A stretch of DNA of 64,000 nucleotides, from NCBI GenBank assembly GCA_028714075.1, contig JAQTMZ010000005.1:124001-188000 (forward strand), written 5' to 3'. A model generated the notes under the pieces. That model did no database searches. It was not told the DNA's origin and saw only the letters and a program-made list of their open reading frames with translations. Below are positions 11,701 through 21,423 of this stretch, in pieces. Position 1 is the first letter of the stretch. Each line of letters starts with the position of its first letter. The stretch is from Gallionella sp. (GTDB lineage: Bacteria > Pseudomonadota > Gammaproteobacteria > Burkholderiales > Gallionellaceae). Position numbers and translations under genes: made by a program.

Positions 11701-11845
11701 TTGTGACCGATCTCAGGGTGGACTGTCTTTCATTGGATATATCCCACACCAGCGACCCTACCACCAGCGCGCTCCAGATGACCGCGAGGATGCTATACCT
11801 TCGCTGCCAGTTCGTGATGAAACGATCAGTTTCGTTGGCTTGCAT
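8774..11845 (-). CDS. Tll0287-like (DUF3365) haem-sensor histidine kinase with multiple PAS domains
   Basis: This 1023-aa kinase has an N-terminal membrane segment (about 15-35) and a periplasmic domain of the Tll0287/DUF3365 type. That domain carries a c-type haem motif CLKCH (C180, C183, H184), and a second membrane segment lies near 218-235. About four PAS/PAC modules follow (250-760), then a coiled coil, HisKA with H809 ([11 protein letters not shown]) and HATPase (N box [10 protein letters not shown]2 GTGIGLAI). SD AAGAGG lies just before the start. A haem at this position suggests redox, oxygen or NO sensing, which would fit genes for oxygen-sensitive ferredoxin enzymes nearby; that link is inference. 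It overlaps the GAF kinase downstream by four bases. Confidence 0.88.
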   Translation of the reverse strand: MQANETDRFITNWQRRYSILAVIWSALVVGSLVWDISNERQSTLRSVTTAAIAHINKDISFRKWASSHGGVYVPPTEHTPPNPYLKVPDRDVVTTTGKALTLMNPAYVLREMQSDFPDDYGTKSHITSLKLLNPKNAPDDWETEALRNFEKGEKEHLGIQQINGQHYLRLMRPFHIDRGCLKCHEQQGYKVGDIRGGISVAISLEPYLANERKLNINMALSHGAIWLLGLAGLGFSYRRDRHQADERGKAANELRASENQLRLLLDSAAEAIYGIDMHGNCTFCNPSCLRMLGYRHVDELIGKNMHDLIHYRHADGTPFPVKDCRIYHAFLAGTNSHVDDEVLWRADGTCFPAEYWSYPQIIDGQTVGAVVTFMDITERKRAEEHLRISEERLALAVRTGGIGIWDWDVAENKLLWDDAMYRLYGLRRGDFGGAYEAWAKALHPEDKAYTEAEIQAALRGEREYAPEFRVIWPDGSIHYIKAASHTLFDDKGRPLRMVGINYDLTERKLAEQELREKEERLALATIQNGVGVWDWNLVTQEMIWDDSMYSLYHIRREDFIGTEEAWRKALHPDDLHRGDQEVNDAIAGIKPFDTEFRVVWPNGDIRHIKAVAKVFRDAQGKPLRMLGINMDITELRRTAIALQEKTNLLRNIIDSSADYIFAKDMELRTILCNETFAKIVGKHVGDIIGKTDIENGWDPLLVKGDPAKGIRGYEQDDFDAIAGKTIRSVDQIYVDGKLHYVDTAKLPLRDDAGHTIGMFGISRDITERKQMEEEINKLNRSLESRVIERTAELEAANKDMESFSYSISHDLRAPLRAIDGFSRILQEEYAARLDDEGKRLLNVVGANARKMGQLIDDILAFSRAGRNEIKRSVIDMKSMVSGVWEELKPEMAGRDVQLDMRDIPPAEGDSAMMHQVVFNLLANAVKFTQHRANARIEVGGYADEHETVYHIKDNGIGFDMQYAAKLFGVFLRLHGADEFEGTGIGLAIVKRIITKHGGRVWAEGKVNEGATFYFALPKSQPAV

Positions 11846-12026
11846 ATAATCCTCTTGTGCCCTGAATGCCCCCGCAGCGCGGCCACCCGGAACAGGCCAT
11901 CGCCTGCTTGCTCGCGGATAAGCTAATGCTCAGCTACCGCTTAATTATCTTAATTTTCACGGTAGCTCTATTGTTGCTAAACGTGGCACTAATTGAAAAT
12001 AAAATTGCACCGAATCAATTGTTATT

Positions 12027-12445
12027 CTATCCCTTTGTGGGCAATGCAAAATAAATCGTCGCATCCCCGTTTATTTTGCCTTCCGTCCATACCCTCCCGC
12101 CGTGCTTGGTGATGATGCGTTTGACGATGGCCAGCCCGATGCCGGTACCTTTGAATTCATCCATGCCATGCAGGCGCAGGAATATGCCGAATAGTTTGTC
12201 CGCATTTGCCGCAGGGTGTGCAGGTACAGGCCAATTCCGGATAGAGCGAAAGCGGCGGCGGTGTTGGCTTTCATGCTGACCATCCCCGGCAGCAAGTGTT
12301 TGAGCACATCTATATTCAATGCCCAATCGAGCAGGACAAGTAGCTCCAAGACGACGGTAAAAATGGCAATGGTTTTTGCCCACCCAGGTTTTCTTTCTGC
12401 GAGCAATGGGCGGTTGGCGTCAAGTGTTTGCGAAATATCAGGCAT
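12027..12445 (-). pseudogene. Decayed histidine kinase: N-terminus joined out of frame to an HATPase C-terminus
   Basis: From the ATG at 12445 the frame encodes a short cytoplasmic head and two hydrophobic segments ([13 protein letters not shown] and a second near [10 protein letters not shown]). At about 12200 the homology jumps to another frame. That frame continues as the last ~60 residues of a kinase ATPase domain ([23 protein letters not shown]) and stops at 12027. The HATPase tail is very close to that of the Tll0287-type kinase next door. The simplest reading is an internal deletion that removed the dimerisation and most of the ATPase domain and shifted the frame. It should not give a working kinase. 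It lies just downstream of the carbon-fixation operon, on the same strand. Confidence 0.75.
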
Positions 12446-12528
12446 CAGGAATTCCCATCAATCGTCGCAACATTTTAACCTGCACGGCTTATTTTGAAAT
12501 GGTGTTCCTTTGCACGCAGCCGGTGCAT

Positions 12529-12594
12529 CGGTGTTTGCCTGATTGTGGTGTAGGGGGCGGGGAAGCCTTGCCGTCAGTGTTTGACTGACAGCAA
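12529..12594. repeat. Two-hairpin intergenic repeat, copy 1 (BIME-like)
   Basis: Shares about 75% identity over ~63 bp, in the same orientation, with 58572-58633. The core GGTGTAGGGGGCGG is flanked by two GGTGTTTG-containing half-units. The right half-unit forms an 11-bp stem (12568-12578 with 12584-12594, loop gtttg). It lies between the nuoF-like stop and the kinase pseudogene and may act as a transcription barrier. There is no T-tract after the stem. Confidence 0.6.
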
Positions 12595-12608
12595 AAGGGA
12601 TGAGGCTG

Positions 12609-13880
12609 TTAGCGCAACGCCTGCTTGAACTCGTCGGGAAAGTGGTGGAAGGCGCTGTCGAGCAGCAGCACGGCACCGTTGATGAGATGGCAGCGGCCGC
12701 TACCGGGCAGCATGGTGCAGAGGTTTTTCAGCGTGGCGAGATCGGCCGCAGTGCCGCATCCGGTGTCGATCCGGTCCAGCAGGCGGCTCATGTTCGCGGT
12801 GCCCACCTTGCACGAGTTGCATTGGCCGCACGAGGAATGGGCGAAGAAACGCTCGTATTCGGCCACCCGCTTGACGATGCCGGTGCCTTCCGAAATGACG
12901 ATCATCGCGCCGGTGCCCAGATTGGCGCCGCGCGCGCGCAGGGATTCGAAATCCATGGCCACGTCGAGATCGACAGGCGTCAGCAGCGTGCTGGAAGGCC
13001 CGCCGGTAAACACCGCCTTGAGCGGTTTGCCGGACAGCAGGCCGCCGCCGTGGACGAAGATGAGTTCCCGCAGCGGTGTACCCATCGGCAGCTCAAACAC
13101 GCCGGGGTGCAGCACATCACCGCTCAGGGAATACAGCTTGGTGCCGGTGCCCGCACCCTTGCCCAAGGCGCGAAACCAGGCGGCTCCATGTGCCACAATA
13201 TTGGGTACGTTGGCGATAGTTTCAACATTATTGATCAGAGTCGGGCAGCCATGCACACCCGCTTGCGCCGGGTAGGGCGGTTTGCCGCGCGGAAAGGGGA
13301 AGCGTCCCTCGACCCATTCCATGGATGCGGTTTCTTCGCCGCCGATGTAGTGTCCCGAACCGGGCAGGAGCTGGAGTTCCAGCGGCCTGCCGAGTGCGGT
13401 CGACGCCTGCGCCAGCAGATCCGAGGCCTGCCATTGTTCGATTGCCGCCTTCATTGCCGCCAGTGAGCGGGTCAAATCGGGATTGGTGTAGAACACGACG
13501 CGGTTGACACCGATCGCCAGCGCCGCTACTACTGCGCCTTCGATCACCTGATGCGGCGTTTCCTCGAGCAACAGGCGATCCTTGAAGGTGCCGGGCTCGT
13601 CTTCGTTGCCGTTCACGATCAGGTATTTATCCGGTTTCGCTGTTTCGGCGGCGACAAACTCCCACTTGCGCCATGCCGGGAAACCGCTGCCACCCAAGCC
13701 GCGCAAGTCGGCCTGACGTACCTCCTCCAGTACGGCTGCCGGGTTTTGCACGGCGCGTTCCAGCGCCACGCCGCCGCCGGAACTGCGCCAGCGCGCCATG
13801 TCGGCGCCGACGCGCCGATCCGGATGGAGCAGCACTTGGGGTGAGTCAAGCTGGGGCTTTTGAATGATCAGCGGTTCCAT
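12609..13880 (-). CDS. NuoF-like NADH-binding flavoprotein, putative NADH module of fumarate reductase
   Basis: This 423-aa protein is a NuoF/HoxF-like subunit. The glycine-rich GLGGSGFPAWRKW segment (about residues 59-71) binds FMN/NADH. GNEDEPGTFKDR (about 90-101) matches the NuoF substrate site. The C-terminal cluster ligands are in SSCGQCNSCKVGT plus a later Cys in GSGRCHL, giving one [4Fe-4S] centre. NuoE- and NuoG-type partners are absent. It overlaps the FrdA-like gene by 13 bp and ends a run frdB-frdA-nuoF, so I infer that it feeds electrons from NADH to fumarate reduction, as in the soluble NADH-dependent fumarate reductase known from Hydrogenobacter. It could instead work with another electron acceptor. 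No membrane segments are seen. Confidence 0.8.
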   Translation of the reverse strand: MEPLIIQKPQLDSPQVLLHPDRRVGADMARWRSSGGGVALERAVQNPAAVLEEVRQADLRGLGGSGFPAWRKWEFVAAETAKPDKYLIVNGNEDEPGTFKDRLLLEETPHQVIEGAVVAALAIGVNRVVFYTNPDLTRSLAAMKAAIEQWQASDLLAQASTALGRPLELQLLPGSGHYIGGEETASMEWVEGRFPFPRGKPPYPAQAGVHGCPTLINNVETIANVPNIVAHGAAWFRALGKGAGTGTKLYSLSGDVLHPGVFELPMGTPLRELIFVHGGGLLSGKPLKAVFTGGPSSTLLTPVDLDVAMDFESLRARGANLGTGAMIVISEGTGIVKRVAEYERFFAHSSCGQCNSCKVGTANMSRLLDRIDTGCGTAADLATLKNLCTMLPGSGRCHLINGAVLLLDSAFHHFPDEFKQALR

Positions 13881-15463
13881 ACGCCTCCCGCTGCATAATC
13901 CGGCAATATCTTCGGCGCCCGCTGCTTCATGGGCAGGCCGGCGAGGGTCAGGGCGCGGCGCAGATGGTTCACATGTTCGAGGGTAACTTTCTTGGGGCCG
14001 CGGTCATGAGTGGCGGTGGCCGCGATACCGGCCCGGCGTCCGAAGCTGATGATTTCGAGCAGGGCGTTGCCCATCAGGCGGTTGCGCCCGTGAATGCCTC
14101 CCGACACTTCACCCACCGCATACAGGCCGGGCACCGTGGTGGCGCCGTTGACGTCGATGACCGCACCGCCGTTCTGGTAGTGCAGCGTCGGGTGTACCAG
14201 CAGGGGTTCGATGCGCGGATCGATGCCTGCAACATGGGTGCGGGTCATCAGGCTGGTAAATTGCTGTTCCAGCAGGCCCGGTTGGGCGCGTTCCAGACGC
14301 GGGGTGTCGAGCCACACACCGGTGTGCTGGTCGTTAACGCGGACACCACGTCCTTCCTTGCATTCGCGCAGGATAGCGGCGCATACCACGTCGCGCGGCT
14401 GGAGTTCATCAATGAAACGCTGGCCGAGGCCATTCAGCAGCAGGGCGCCCGCCGCACGTACGCCCTCGGTCACCAGCTTGCCCGCCAGGTGGGACGGGTG
14501 CAGCATGCCCGTGGGGTGATACTGGAAGGAATCCAGTTCGCATAGGCGCGCGCCGATGCGGTACGCCAGCACCAGGCCATCGCCCGTTGCGCCGAGGTGA
14601 TTGGAGGTTGGAAAACCGTTCAGGTGCAGCCGCCCCAGTCCGCCGGTCGCAAGTATTACGGAGCGGGTGCGCACGATGCGCAACCTGCCATCCTGCAGTG
14701 AAGTGAGCACCGCACCGACGCATTTCTGGCCGAGTTCGTTGGACAGCAGTTCGACGGCGGGGCTTTGCTCCCACACTTCGATGCTGCGGTGCTGGATGAC
14801 GGCTTCGCGCAGCACGCGCATCATTTCCAGACCGGTATAGTCGCGGCAATGGACGAGGCGCGCGGTGCTCATGCCGCCCGCGCGCCGTGTATGCAGATCG
14901 CCGCTGGGCGTCTGGTCAAGCTGCATGCCCTGATTGATCAGCCAATGCAGCACCTCCGGGCCATCTCCGGCCAAGGCGGATACCAGTGTCGGGTCACCGA
15001 TATGGTGGCCTCCGCGCAGGGTGTCCTGGATATGTTGCTGAACCGAGTCGTTCGGCTCGATGGCGGCCTGGATGCCGCCCTCGGCCATGACCGTGTTGCT
15101 GTCACCGAGGCGCAGTTTGGTGGCCAGCAGCACGCGCGCGCCGCTTTCGGCTGCCGCCAGTGCGGCCGCGCAGCCCGCACCGCCGCCGCCGATCACCAGC
15201 ACGTCGATGTCGGTCACCGGGGTGCCGGCCAGATCGGCCTCGTCAATGAATGCTTCGGCTTGCAGGAGTTCGGCCAACTCACGCTGGCAACTGTCGCCCG
15301 CGTTGGCGCCTACTGCCAGCTTGACCACGCTGTCGCGCAAGTGATCCGGGTGGTAGGTGTTGAGCAGCGTGTCGATATCGGTCATGTCGGGCAGCGGACC
15401 GGGATCCGCATCGACACGATAGCGAGCCAGTGCTTCGGCCAGAGGAATACCCTTCTTGCTCAT
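13868..15463 (-). CDS. FrdA/SdhA-like fumarate reductase flavoprotein
   Basis: This 531-aa FAD protein has the Rossmann motif VIGGGGAGCAAAL (about residues 91-103). Active-site signatures of the succinate dehydrogenase/fumarate reductase family follow: FQYHPTGM, TEGVRAAGALLLN, RDVVCAAI, HYQNGGAVID and a HGRNRLMGNALLE segment. The FAD-attachment region has a His (RLVHCRDYTG region differs from the classic HTxGG), so covalent flavin is uncertain. About 90 extra residues precede the Rossmann fold. It sits between the iron-sulfur subunit and the NuoF-like gene, and no membrane anchor gene follows, so a soluble complex is likely. In this operon fumarate reduction is the expected direction; aspartate oxidase-like relatives are the main alternative. 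Confidence 0.8.
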   Translation of the reverse strand: MSKKGIPLAEALARYRVDADPGPLPDMTDIDTLLNTYHPDHLRDSVVKLAVGANAGDSCQRELAELLQAEAFIDEADLAGTPVTDIDVLVIGGGGAGCAAALAAAESGARVLLATKLRLGDSNTVMAEGGIQAAIEPNDSVQQHIQDTLRGGHHIGDPTLVSALAGDGPEVLHWLINQGMQLDQTPSGDLHTRRAGGMSTARLVHCRDYTGLEMMRVLREAVIQHRSIEVWEQSPAVELLSNELGQKCVGAVLTSLQDGRLRIVRTRSVILATGGLGRLHLNGFPTSNHLGATGDGLVLAYRIGARLCELDSFQYHPTGMLHPSHLAGKLVTEGVRAAGALLLNGLGQRFIDELQPRDVVCAAILRECKEGRGVRVNDQHTGVWLDTPRLERAQPGLLEQQFTSLMTRTHVAGIDPRIEPLLVHPTLHYQNGGAVIDVNGATTVPGLYAVGEVSGGIHGRNRLMGNALLEIISFGRRAGIAATATHDRGPKKVTLEHVNHLRRALTLAGLPMKQRAPKILPDYAAGGVWNR

Positions 15464-15469
15464 CCTGCG

Positions 15470-16141
15470 TTAACCCGCATTATTTTTCCTTCTGTCTGCA
15501 GGGGGGCATTCCATGCGCTCTTTGCGCAATTCCTCCAGGCGGTGGATCAGGTTGGGCGGACGCAGATGAAAATGCGCCGTTACGCGCCGGGAGAACAGGC
15601 CCACATGGGCAGGTGCAATCAGTTCGGGGCAGGCGGCGTCGCACAGTTCGCACATGACGCATTCGAAGAATGCCTCTCCCGCCTCGCGGAAGCGGCCTGC
15701 GGCAGCCAGTGCAACGCCGTTCTCGACGGTGATACCCTTGGGGCAGGCGTTGTCGCAACCGTGGCAATGGCGGCAGCGCGATGCCTCGGGAAAAATATCC
15801 TGAAAGCGCGCATGGATGTCCCAGCCGTCCTTGAAATCGCTGATCTCGTAATGATGCAGTGGCGCCGATGCCGGCGGCAGGAACACGACCTCGATGCCGC
15901 TTTCGACGAAGGTCTGGCAGGCGAGGCCTACCGTTACTTCCTTGCCACGGCGCAGCATGATACGGCACGAGCCGCACACCCCTTCAAGGCAGCCGACACT
16001 CGTCACCTTGGGTACGCCGCCGTGCCAGGCTGCCTCGACCAGAGACATGCCCGGATGCGCATTGACGGCAAGTCCGTTGATGGTCAGGGCAACGTCTGGC
16101 GGTTGCCCGCTTTCGGTTGCCGTGGCATTGCTTGTCGTCAT
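15470..16141 (-). CDS. FrdB/SdhB-like iron-sulfur subunit
   Basis: This 223-aa protein has an N-terminal [2Fe-2S] ferredoxin domain (C51, C56, C59, C75) followed by two cysteine groups, CRHCHGCDNACP (C123-C133) and CVMCELCDAACP (C161-C171). The ligand spacing allows two [4Fe-4S] clusters, as in TfrB/HdrC-like fumarate reductase subunits, rather than the 2Fe-4Fe-3Fe set of respiratory SdhB. It would wire electrons from the NuoF-like subunit to the flavin subunit. Its start overlaps the korB stop by four bases, tying fumarate reduction to 2-oxoglutarate synthase expression. It is followed after 6 bp by the flavoprotein gene. Confidence 0.82.
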   Translation of the reverse strand: MTTSNATATESGQPPDVALTINGLAVNAHPGMSLVEAAWHGGVPKVTSVGCLEGVCGSCRIMLRRGKEVTVGLACQTFVESGIEVVFLPPASAPLHHYEISDFKDGWDIHARFQDIFPEASRCRHCHGCDNACPKGITVENGVALAAAGRFREAGEAFFECVMCELCDAACPELIAPAHVGLFSRRVTAHFHLRPPNLIHRLEELRKERMECPPADRRKNNAG

Positions 16142-17037
16142 GGACGTGAGAGGTTGATGATTTTTCTCAGGTCATAGTCCTTGCTCCCGCCGACGCGCGT
16201 GACCAACTCGGCCATGCGCTCGTGGAGGGCGGGGCGCTCAGACTTGTACAGCAACCCGGTAGGGATGCGGCCTTCCTGTTTTGCCTTGTAGACCACTTGC
16301 ATCGCGGCATTCCGGTCGCTTATGTCGTGGGCAGGGTCGACCTGGTCGCAGGCGTTCCTGAAGGATACTGCGGTATCCAGCTCATTGAAAGACGGGCATT
16401 GGGAGAGCAGGTTGATGAATGAGAACCCATTGTGTTCCATACCTTCCTTGATGAGCTGCGCCCCCAGCTTGGCATTGCCGGCAAAGGCCTGGCCGACATA
16501 AGTGGCGCCATAGGTGAGCATGTACAGGATCGGATCCAGCGGCTCTTCCATGCCGCCATACGGGGTAACTGCGGCTTTCATTTCCTCGCGCGAGGTGGGC
16601 GAGCATTGCCCCTTGGTCAAACCGTAGACGTGGTTGTCCATCAGGATGTAGGTGATGTTGATGTTCTTGCGCGCCAAATGCGGCATATGCCCGCCGCCAA
16701 TGGAGAAGCCGTCACCGTCACCGCCGCTGACCACCACGGCGAGGTCGGGGCGCGCCAGATGGACGCCTGTCGCCACCGGGCCGGCACGGCCATGCAGGGT
16801 GTGCATCTTGTAGGAGTTGACGAAGTAGGGCAGGCGCGAGGAACAGCCGATTCCCGAAACGCTCACCAGATGGTTCGGGTCGACGCCGAGTTCGGAGAGC
16901 GCGCGCAGCAGCCCCGTCAGTACGCCGTAGTGACCGCAGCCGGCGCACCAGAATGCCGGCGTTTTTTCATCCTTGTATTCCTTGGGTTTGAAGTCAACCT
17001 TGTTGAAGTATTTGCTCGGTTGAAGGGGCGCGTTCAT
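16138..17037 (-). CDS. korB: 2-oxoglutarate:ferredoxin oxidoreductase, beta subunit
   Basis: Thiamine-diphosphate subunit of a two-subunit 2-oxoacid:ferredoxin oxidoreductase. I choose the start at 17037 (MNAPLQ) because it overlaps the korA stop by four bases; the frame is open 20 residues further. The 299-aa product has [4Fe-4S] ligands C31, C34, C65 and C214. The TPP/Mg site is GGDGDGFSIGGGH (about 105-117) with a downstream DNH, and YGLTKGQCSPTS is a family signature. It pairs with the gamma-alpha fusion upstream. In the reductive direction the enzyme carboxylates succinyl-CoA to 2-oxoglutarate using reduced ferredoxin. Substrate choice is inferred from the operon; KorB-type sequence alone cannot exclude other 2-oxoacids. 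Confidence 0.9.
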   Translation of the reverse strand: MNAPLQPSKYFNKVDFKPKEYKDEKTPAFWCAGCGHYGVLTGLLRALSELGVDPNHLVSVSGIGCSSRLPYFVNSYKMHTLHGRAGPVATGVHLARPDLAVVVSGGDGDGFSIGGGHMPHLARKNINITYILMDNHVYGLTKGQCSPTSREEMKAAVTPYGGMEEPLDPILYMLTYGATYVGQAFAGNAKLGAQLIKEGMEHNGFSFINLLSQCPSFNELDTAVSFRNACDQVDPAHDISDRNAAMQVVYKAKQEGRIPTGLLYKSERPALHERMAELVTRVGGSKDYDLRKIINLSRP

Positions 17038-18764
17038 GCCAATATCTCCTTGACTTTGTTTACTATCATCTCGGGCGTGAAGGGCATCCCGCCACAAATG
17101 GTGTAGGACTCCGGGCGCAACGAGGTTTCCGCGCGCACGAAATGAGCCAACTGGCCCAGGAAGTTAACTTCGGGCAACAACAGCCGCTTGCAAGATGCGC
17201 CAAAGTCTTCGAATTGTTGTGCCGGCAATGGGTTCAGCAGCTTGGGATAGAAGCCCTTGACGTTGTAGCCTTCGGCACGCAGGCGTTGCAGTGCTTCGCG
17301 CACCACGCCGATGGTGCTGCCCCAGGCGATGATGCCCATATCCGCCATGCCTGCGCCTTGCGCGGCATCCACTTCAGTCGGGGCGACATCGTTGACCACC
17401 CCCTTGAGTTTGCGGAAACGCTTGCCCTGCATGGCTTCATGGTTGGCCGACGCGTAGCTGGGCAGGCCGCTCTCGCTGTGTTCAAGGCCGGTGGCGATGT
17501 GCATCCCGCCGGGTGTACCCGGATCGACCATCGGTGAAATGCCGTCTTCAGTCAGTTTGTAGCGCTGGTATTCGCCTTCGCCGTTCCAGCGTGTGCGCTC
17601 CACCAGTTTATAGCTGTCCGGGTTCGGGTAGGGCACACTCTGGGTCGAGAACGCCAAGGAGCCGTCGGAAAGCAGCAGCACGGGGCATTGATATTTCTCA
17701 GCCAGGTTGAACGCCACCACGGTCAGGTCGATGCAATCCTGGACGTTTTCTACCGACAGCACGATGCGCCCGGCATCGCCATGGCCGCCGTGTATCGCCA
17801 TGAACAGGTCGGACTGTTCATGCTTGGTCGGCAAGCCGGTGGAGGGGCCGCCGCGCTGGACGTCAACGATCACGCAAGGCAGTTCGGCCATGAACGCCAT
17901 GCCCAGCATTTCGCCCATCAGCGCCAGTCCGGGGCCTGAAGTGGAGGTCATCGCCTTCTTGCCAGCATAGGAAGCGCCGAGAACCTGGGAGATGGAGGCG
18001 ATCTCGTCCTCCGCCTGGATCAGGGTGCCGCCGCGTTTGGGCAGGTGCTTGGCGACATAGATCGCGACTTCGGTTGCCGGGGTGATCGGGTAGGCGGAAA
18101 AGAAATCCAATTTAGCAATTATCGCACCGAGACCGATGGCATTATTGCCGGACATCACGATGACATCCTGTTTGGACTTGGGTACCCCGATTGCCCATGG
18201 ATCGGTCTTTTTCAGTGCGGCCGCCAGTTCGCGACCGCGCTCCAATGCGGCCAGGTTGCCCTTGACCACATCCTCGCCCTTGCGCGCAAACTTGGTGGTG
18301 AGCACTTCGCGCAGGGACTCGATGGGGATGTTGAATAGTACCGACAGCGCACCCATCGCCACCATGTTCTTGGCGCGCGAGTTGTTCATCTCCTTGGCTG
18401 TCTGGGTCATCGGGATGGGGTAAGCGTGTACGCCGGGCGGAATGTCCGGCGTGAAGTCGCTCGGGCTATCGTAAACGATGGCCGTGCCCGGCTTGAGAAA
18501 GGCGCGGTTATTGTTGTAGGCTTCGCCGTTGAAGGCGCACAGGACATCGAAAATGTCGCCCTGGTTGTGCAGCTTCTCGGTGCTGGCGCGCACTTGATAC
18601 ATCGCGTAGCCACCCTTGATTTCGGCGGGGAAAGTCTTGAAAGTGTAGACGTCGAGACCGGCGCGTGCGCAGGCTAGAGTAATGAAATCACCTACCGAGA
18701 TAACACCTTCGCCACCTTCGCCACCGATTCGAATGATCAGATCGTTCTTGGTTATACCTTGCAT
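17034..18764 (-). CDS. korA: 2-oxoglutarate:ferredoxin oxidoreductase, fused gamma-alpha subunit
   Basis: This 576-aa protein begins with the gamma domain (about 1-190, RIGGEGGEGVISVGD), followed by the alpha domain (about 200-576) that carries the YPITPATE signature and the STSGPGLALMGE segment. The fused gamma-alpha layout is the standard two-subunit KorA form. SD AAAGGAC precedes the ATG. A possible extended -10 promoter lies about 80 nt upstream (18846-18854), so korA-korB-frdB-frdA-nuoF may be a sub-operon as well as the tail of a longer transcript. In the carbon-fixation context it catalyses succinyl-CoA + CO2 + 2 reduced ferredoxin to 2-oxoglutarate. Such enzymes are oxygen-sensitive as a family. 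Confidence 0.9.
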   Translation of the reverse strand: MQGITKNDLIIRIGGEGGEGVISVGDFITLACARAGLDVYTFKTFPAEIKGGYAMYQVRASTEKLHNQGDIFDVLCAFNGEAYNNNRAFLKPGTAIVYDSPSDFTPDIPPGVHAYPIPMTQTAKEMNNSRAKNMVAMGALSVLFNIPIESLREVLTTKFARKGEDVVKGNLAALERGRELAAALKKTDPWAIGVPKSKQDVIVMSGNNAIGLGAIIAKLDFFSAYPITPATEVAIYVAKHLPKRGGTLIQAEDEIASISQVLGASYAGKKAMTSTSGPGLALMGEMLGMAFMAELPCVIVDVQRGGPSTGLPTKHEQSDLFMAIHGGHGDAGRIVLSVENVQDCIDLTVVAFNLAEKYQCPVLLLSDGSLAFSTQSVPYPNPDSYKLVERTRWNGEGEYQRYKLTEDGISPMVDPGTPGGMHIATGLEHSESGLPSYASANHEAMQGKRFRKLKGVVNDVAPTEVDAAQGAGMADMGIIAWGSTIGVVREALQRLRAEGYNVKGFYPKLLNPLPAQQFEDFGASCKRLLLPEVNFLGQLAHFVRAETSLRPESYTICGGMPFTPEMIVNKVKEILA

Positions 18765-19095
18765 CTACTTGTCCTTTTTTAACACAGTATCTTAGGGGAA
18801 CCCATCGTCCGCAGAATGATTCCTGACAGTCACAGGAGTGAAATAATTATACCAAATAAAGTTGCTGGAGCCGTGTAAATTTTGTGGGGCAGGGGAGAGC
18901 CAAGCCGCTATTTTGGAGGGTTAATGTCCATTTGAAACAGCGTTATTTTCATGCTTCCGCACCAAGGGTGAGCGTGTCAATTTGACTCACAGACTGCCGA
19001 GCAGCAAATTGCCTGCAACCCTCGGGTGCGAAAATCCATTGATAACATCTTGCCATCATTGCGCTTGAAAATGCTTCCACTCATCCGCCTGCTTT
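18765..19095 (-). promoter_or_regulatory. korA-icd intergenic region with possible extended -10 promoter (18846-18854)
   Basis: A 331-bp gap without a gene. On the minus strand it holds TGGTATAAT (18846-18854), an extended -10 match, with no clear -35. The start of transcription would fall near 18839 and give a leader of about 75 nt before korA. No strong terminator is visible after icd. The rest of the gap shows nothing I can name. Confidence 0.4.
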
Positions 19096-21327
<2,232 letters not shown>

Positions 21328-21355
21328 TCATCCTCTTCCAATTAAGTGATCTCAG

Positions 21356-21409
21356 GAGCGCCGACGTCCTCGTCGGCATCTACAGTCAATGCCGACGAGG
21401 GGCACTCCC
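21356..21409. repeat. Palindromic intergenic repeat between icd and acn
   Basis: A perfect 11-bp stem (21368-21378 with 21390-21400, CCTCGTCGGCA and its complement) with an 11-nt loop. The arms extend imperfectly to GGAG(C/T)GCC on the left and its complement on the right. It has REP-like symmetry and lies 15 bp downstream of acn; it could attenuate transcription between acn and icd. Confidence 0.6.
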
Positions 21410-21423
21410 AATCAATCCGTGGT

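Noticed and set aside
14765-16177. 470-codon open frame antisense to frdA/frdB
   Set aside because: It fully overlaps two genes with intact cysteine and FAD motifs; the translation looks like a frame shadow.
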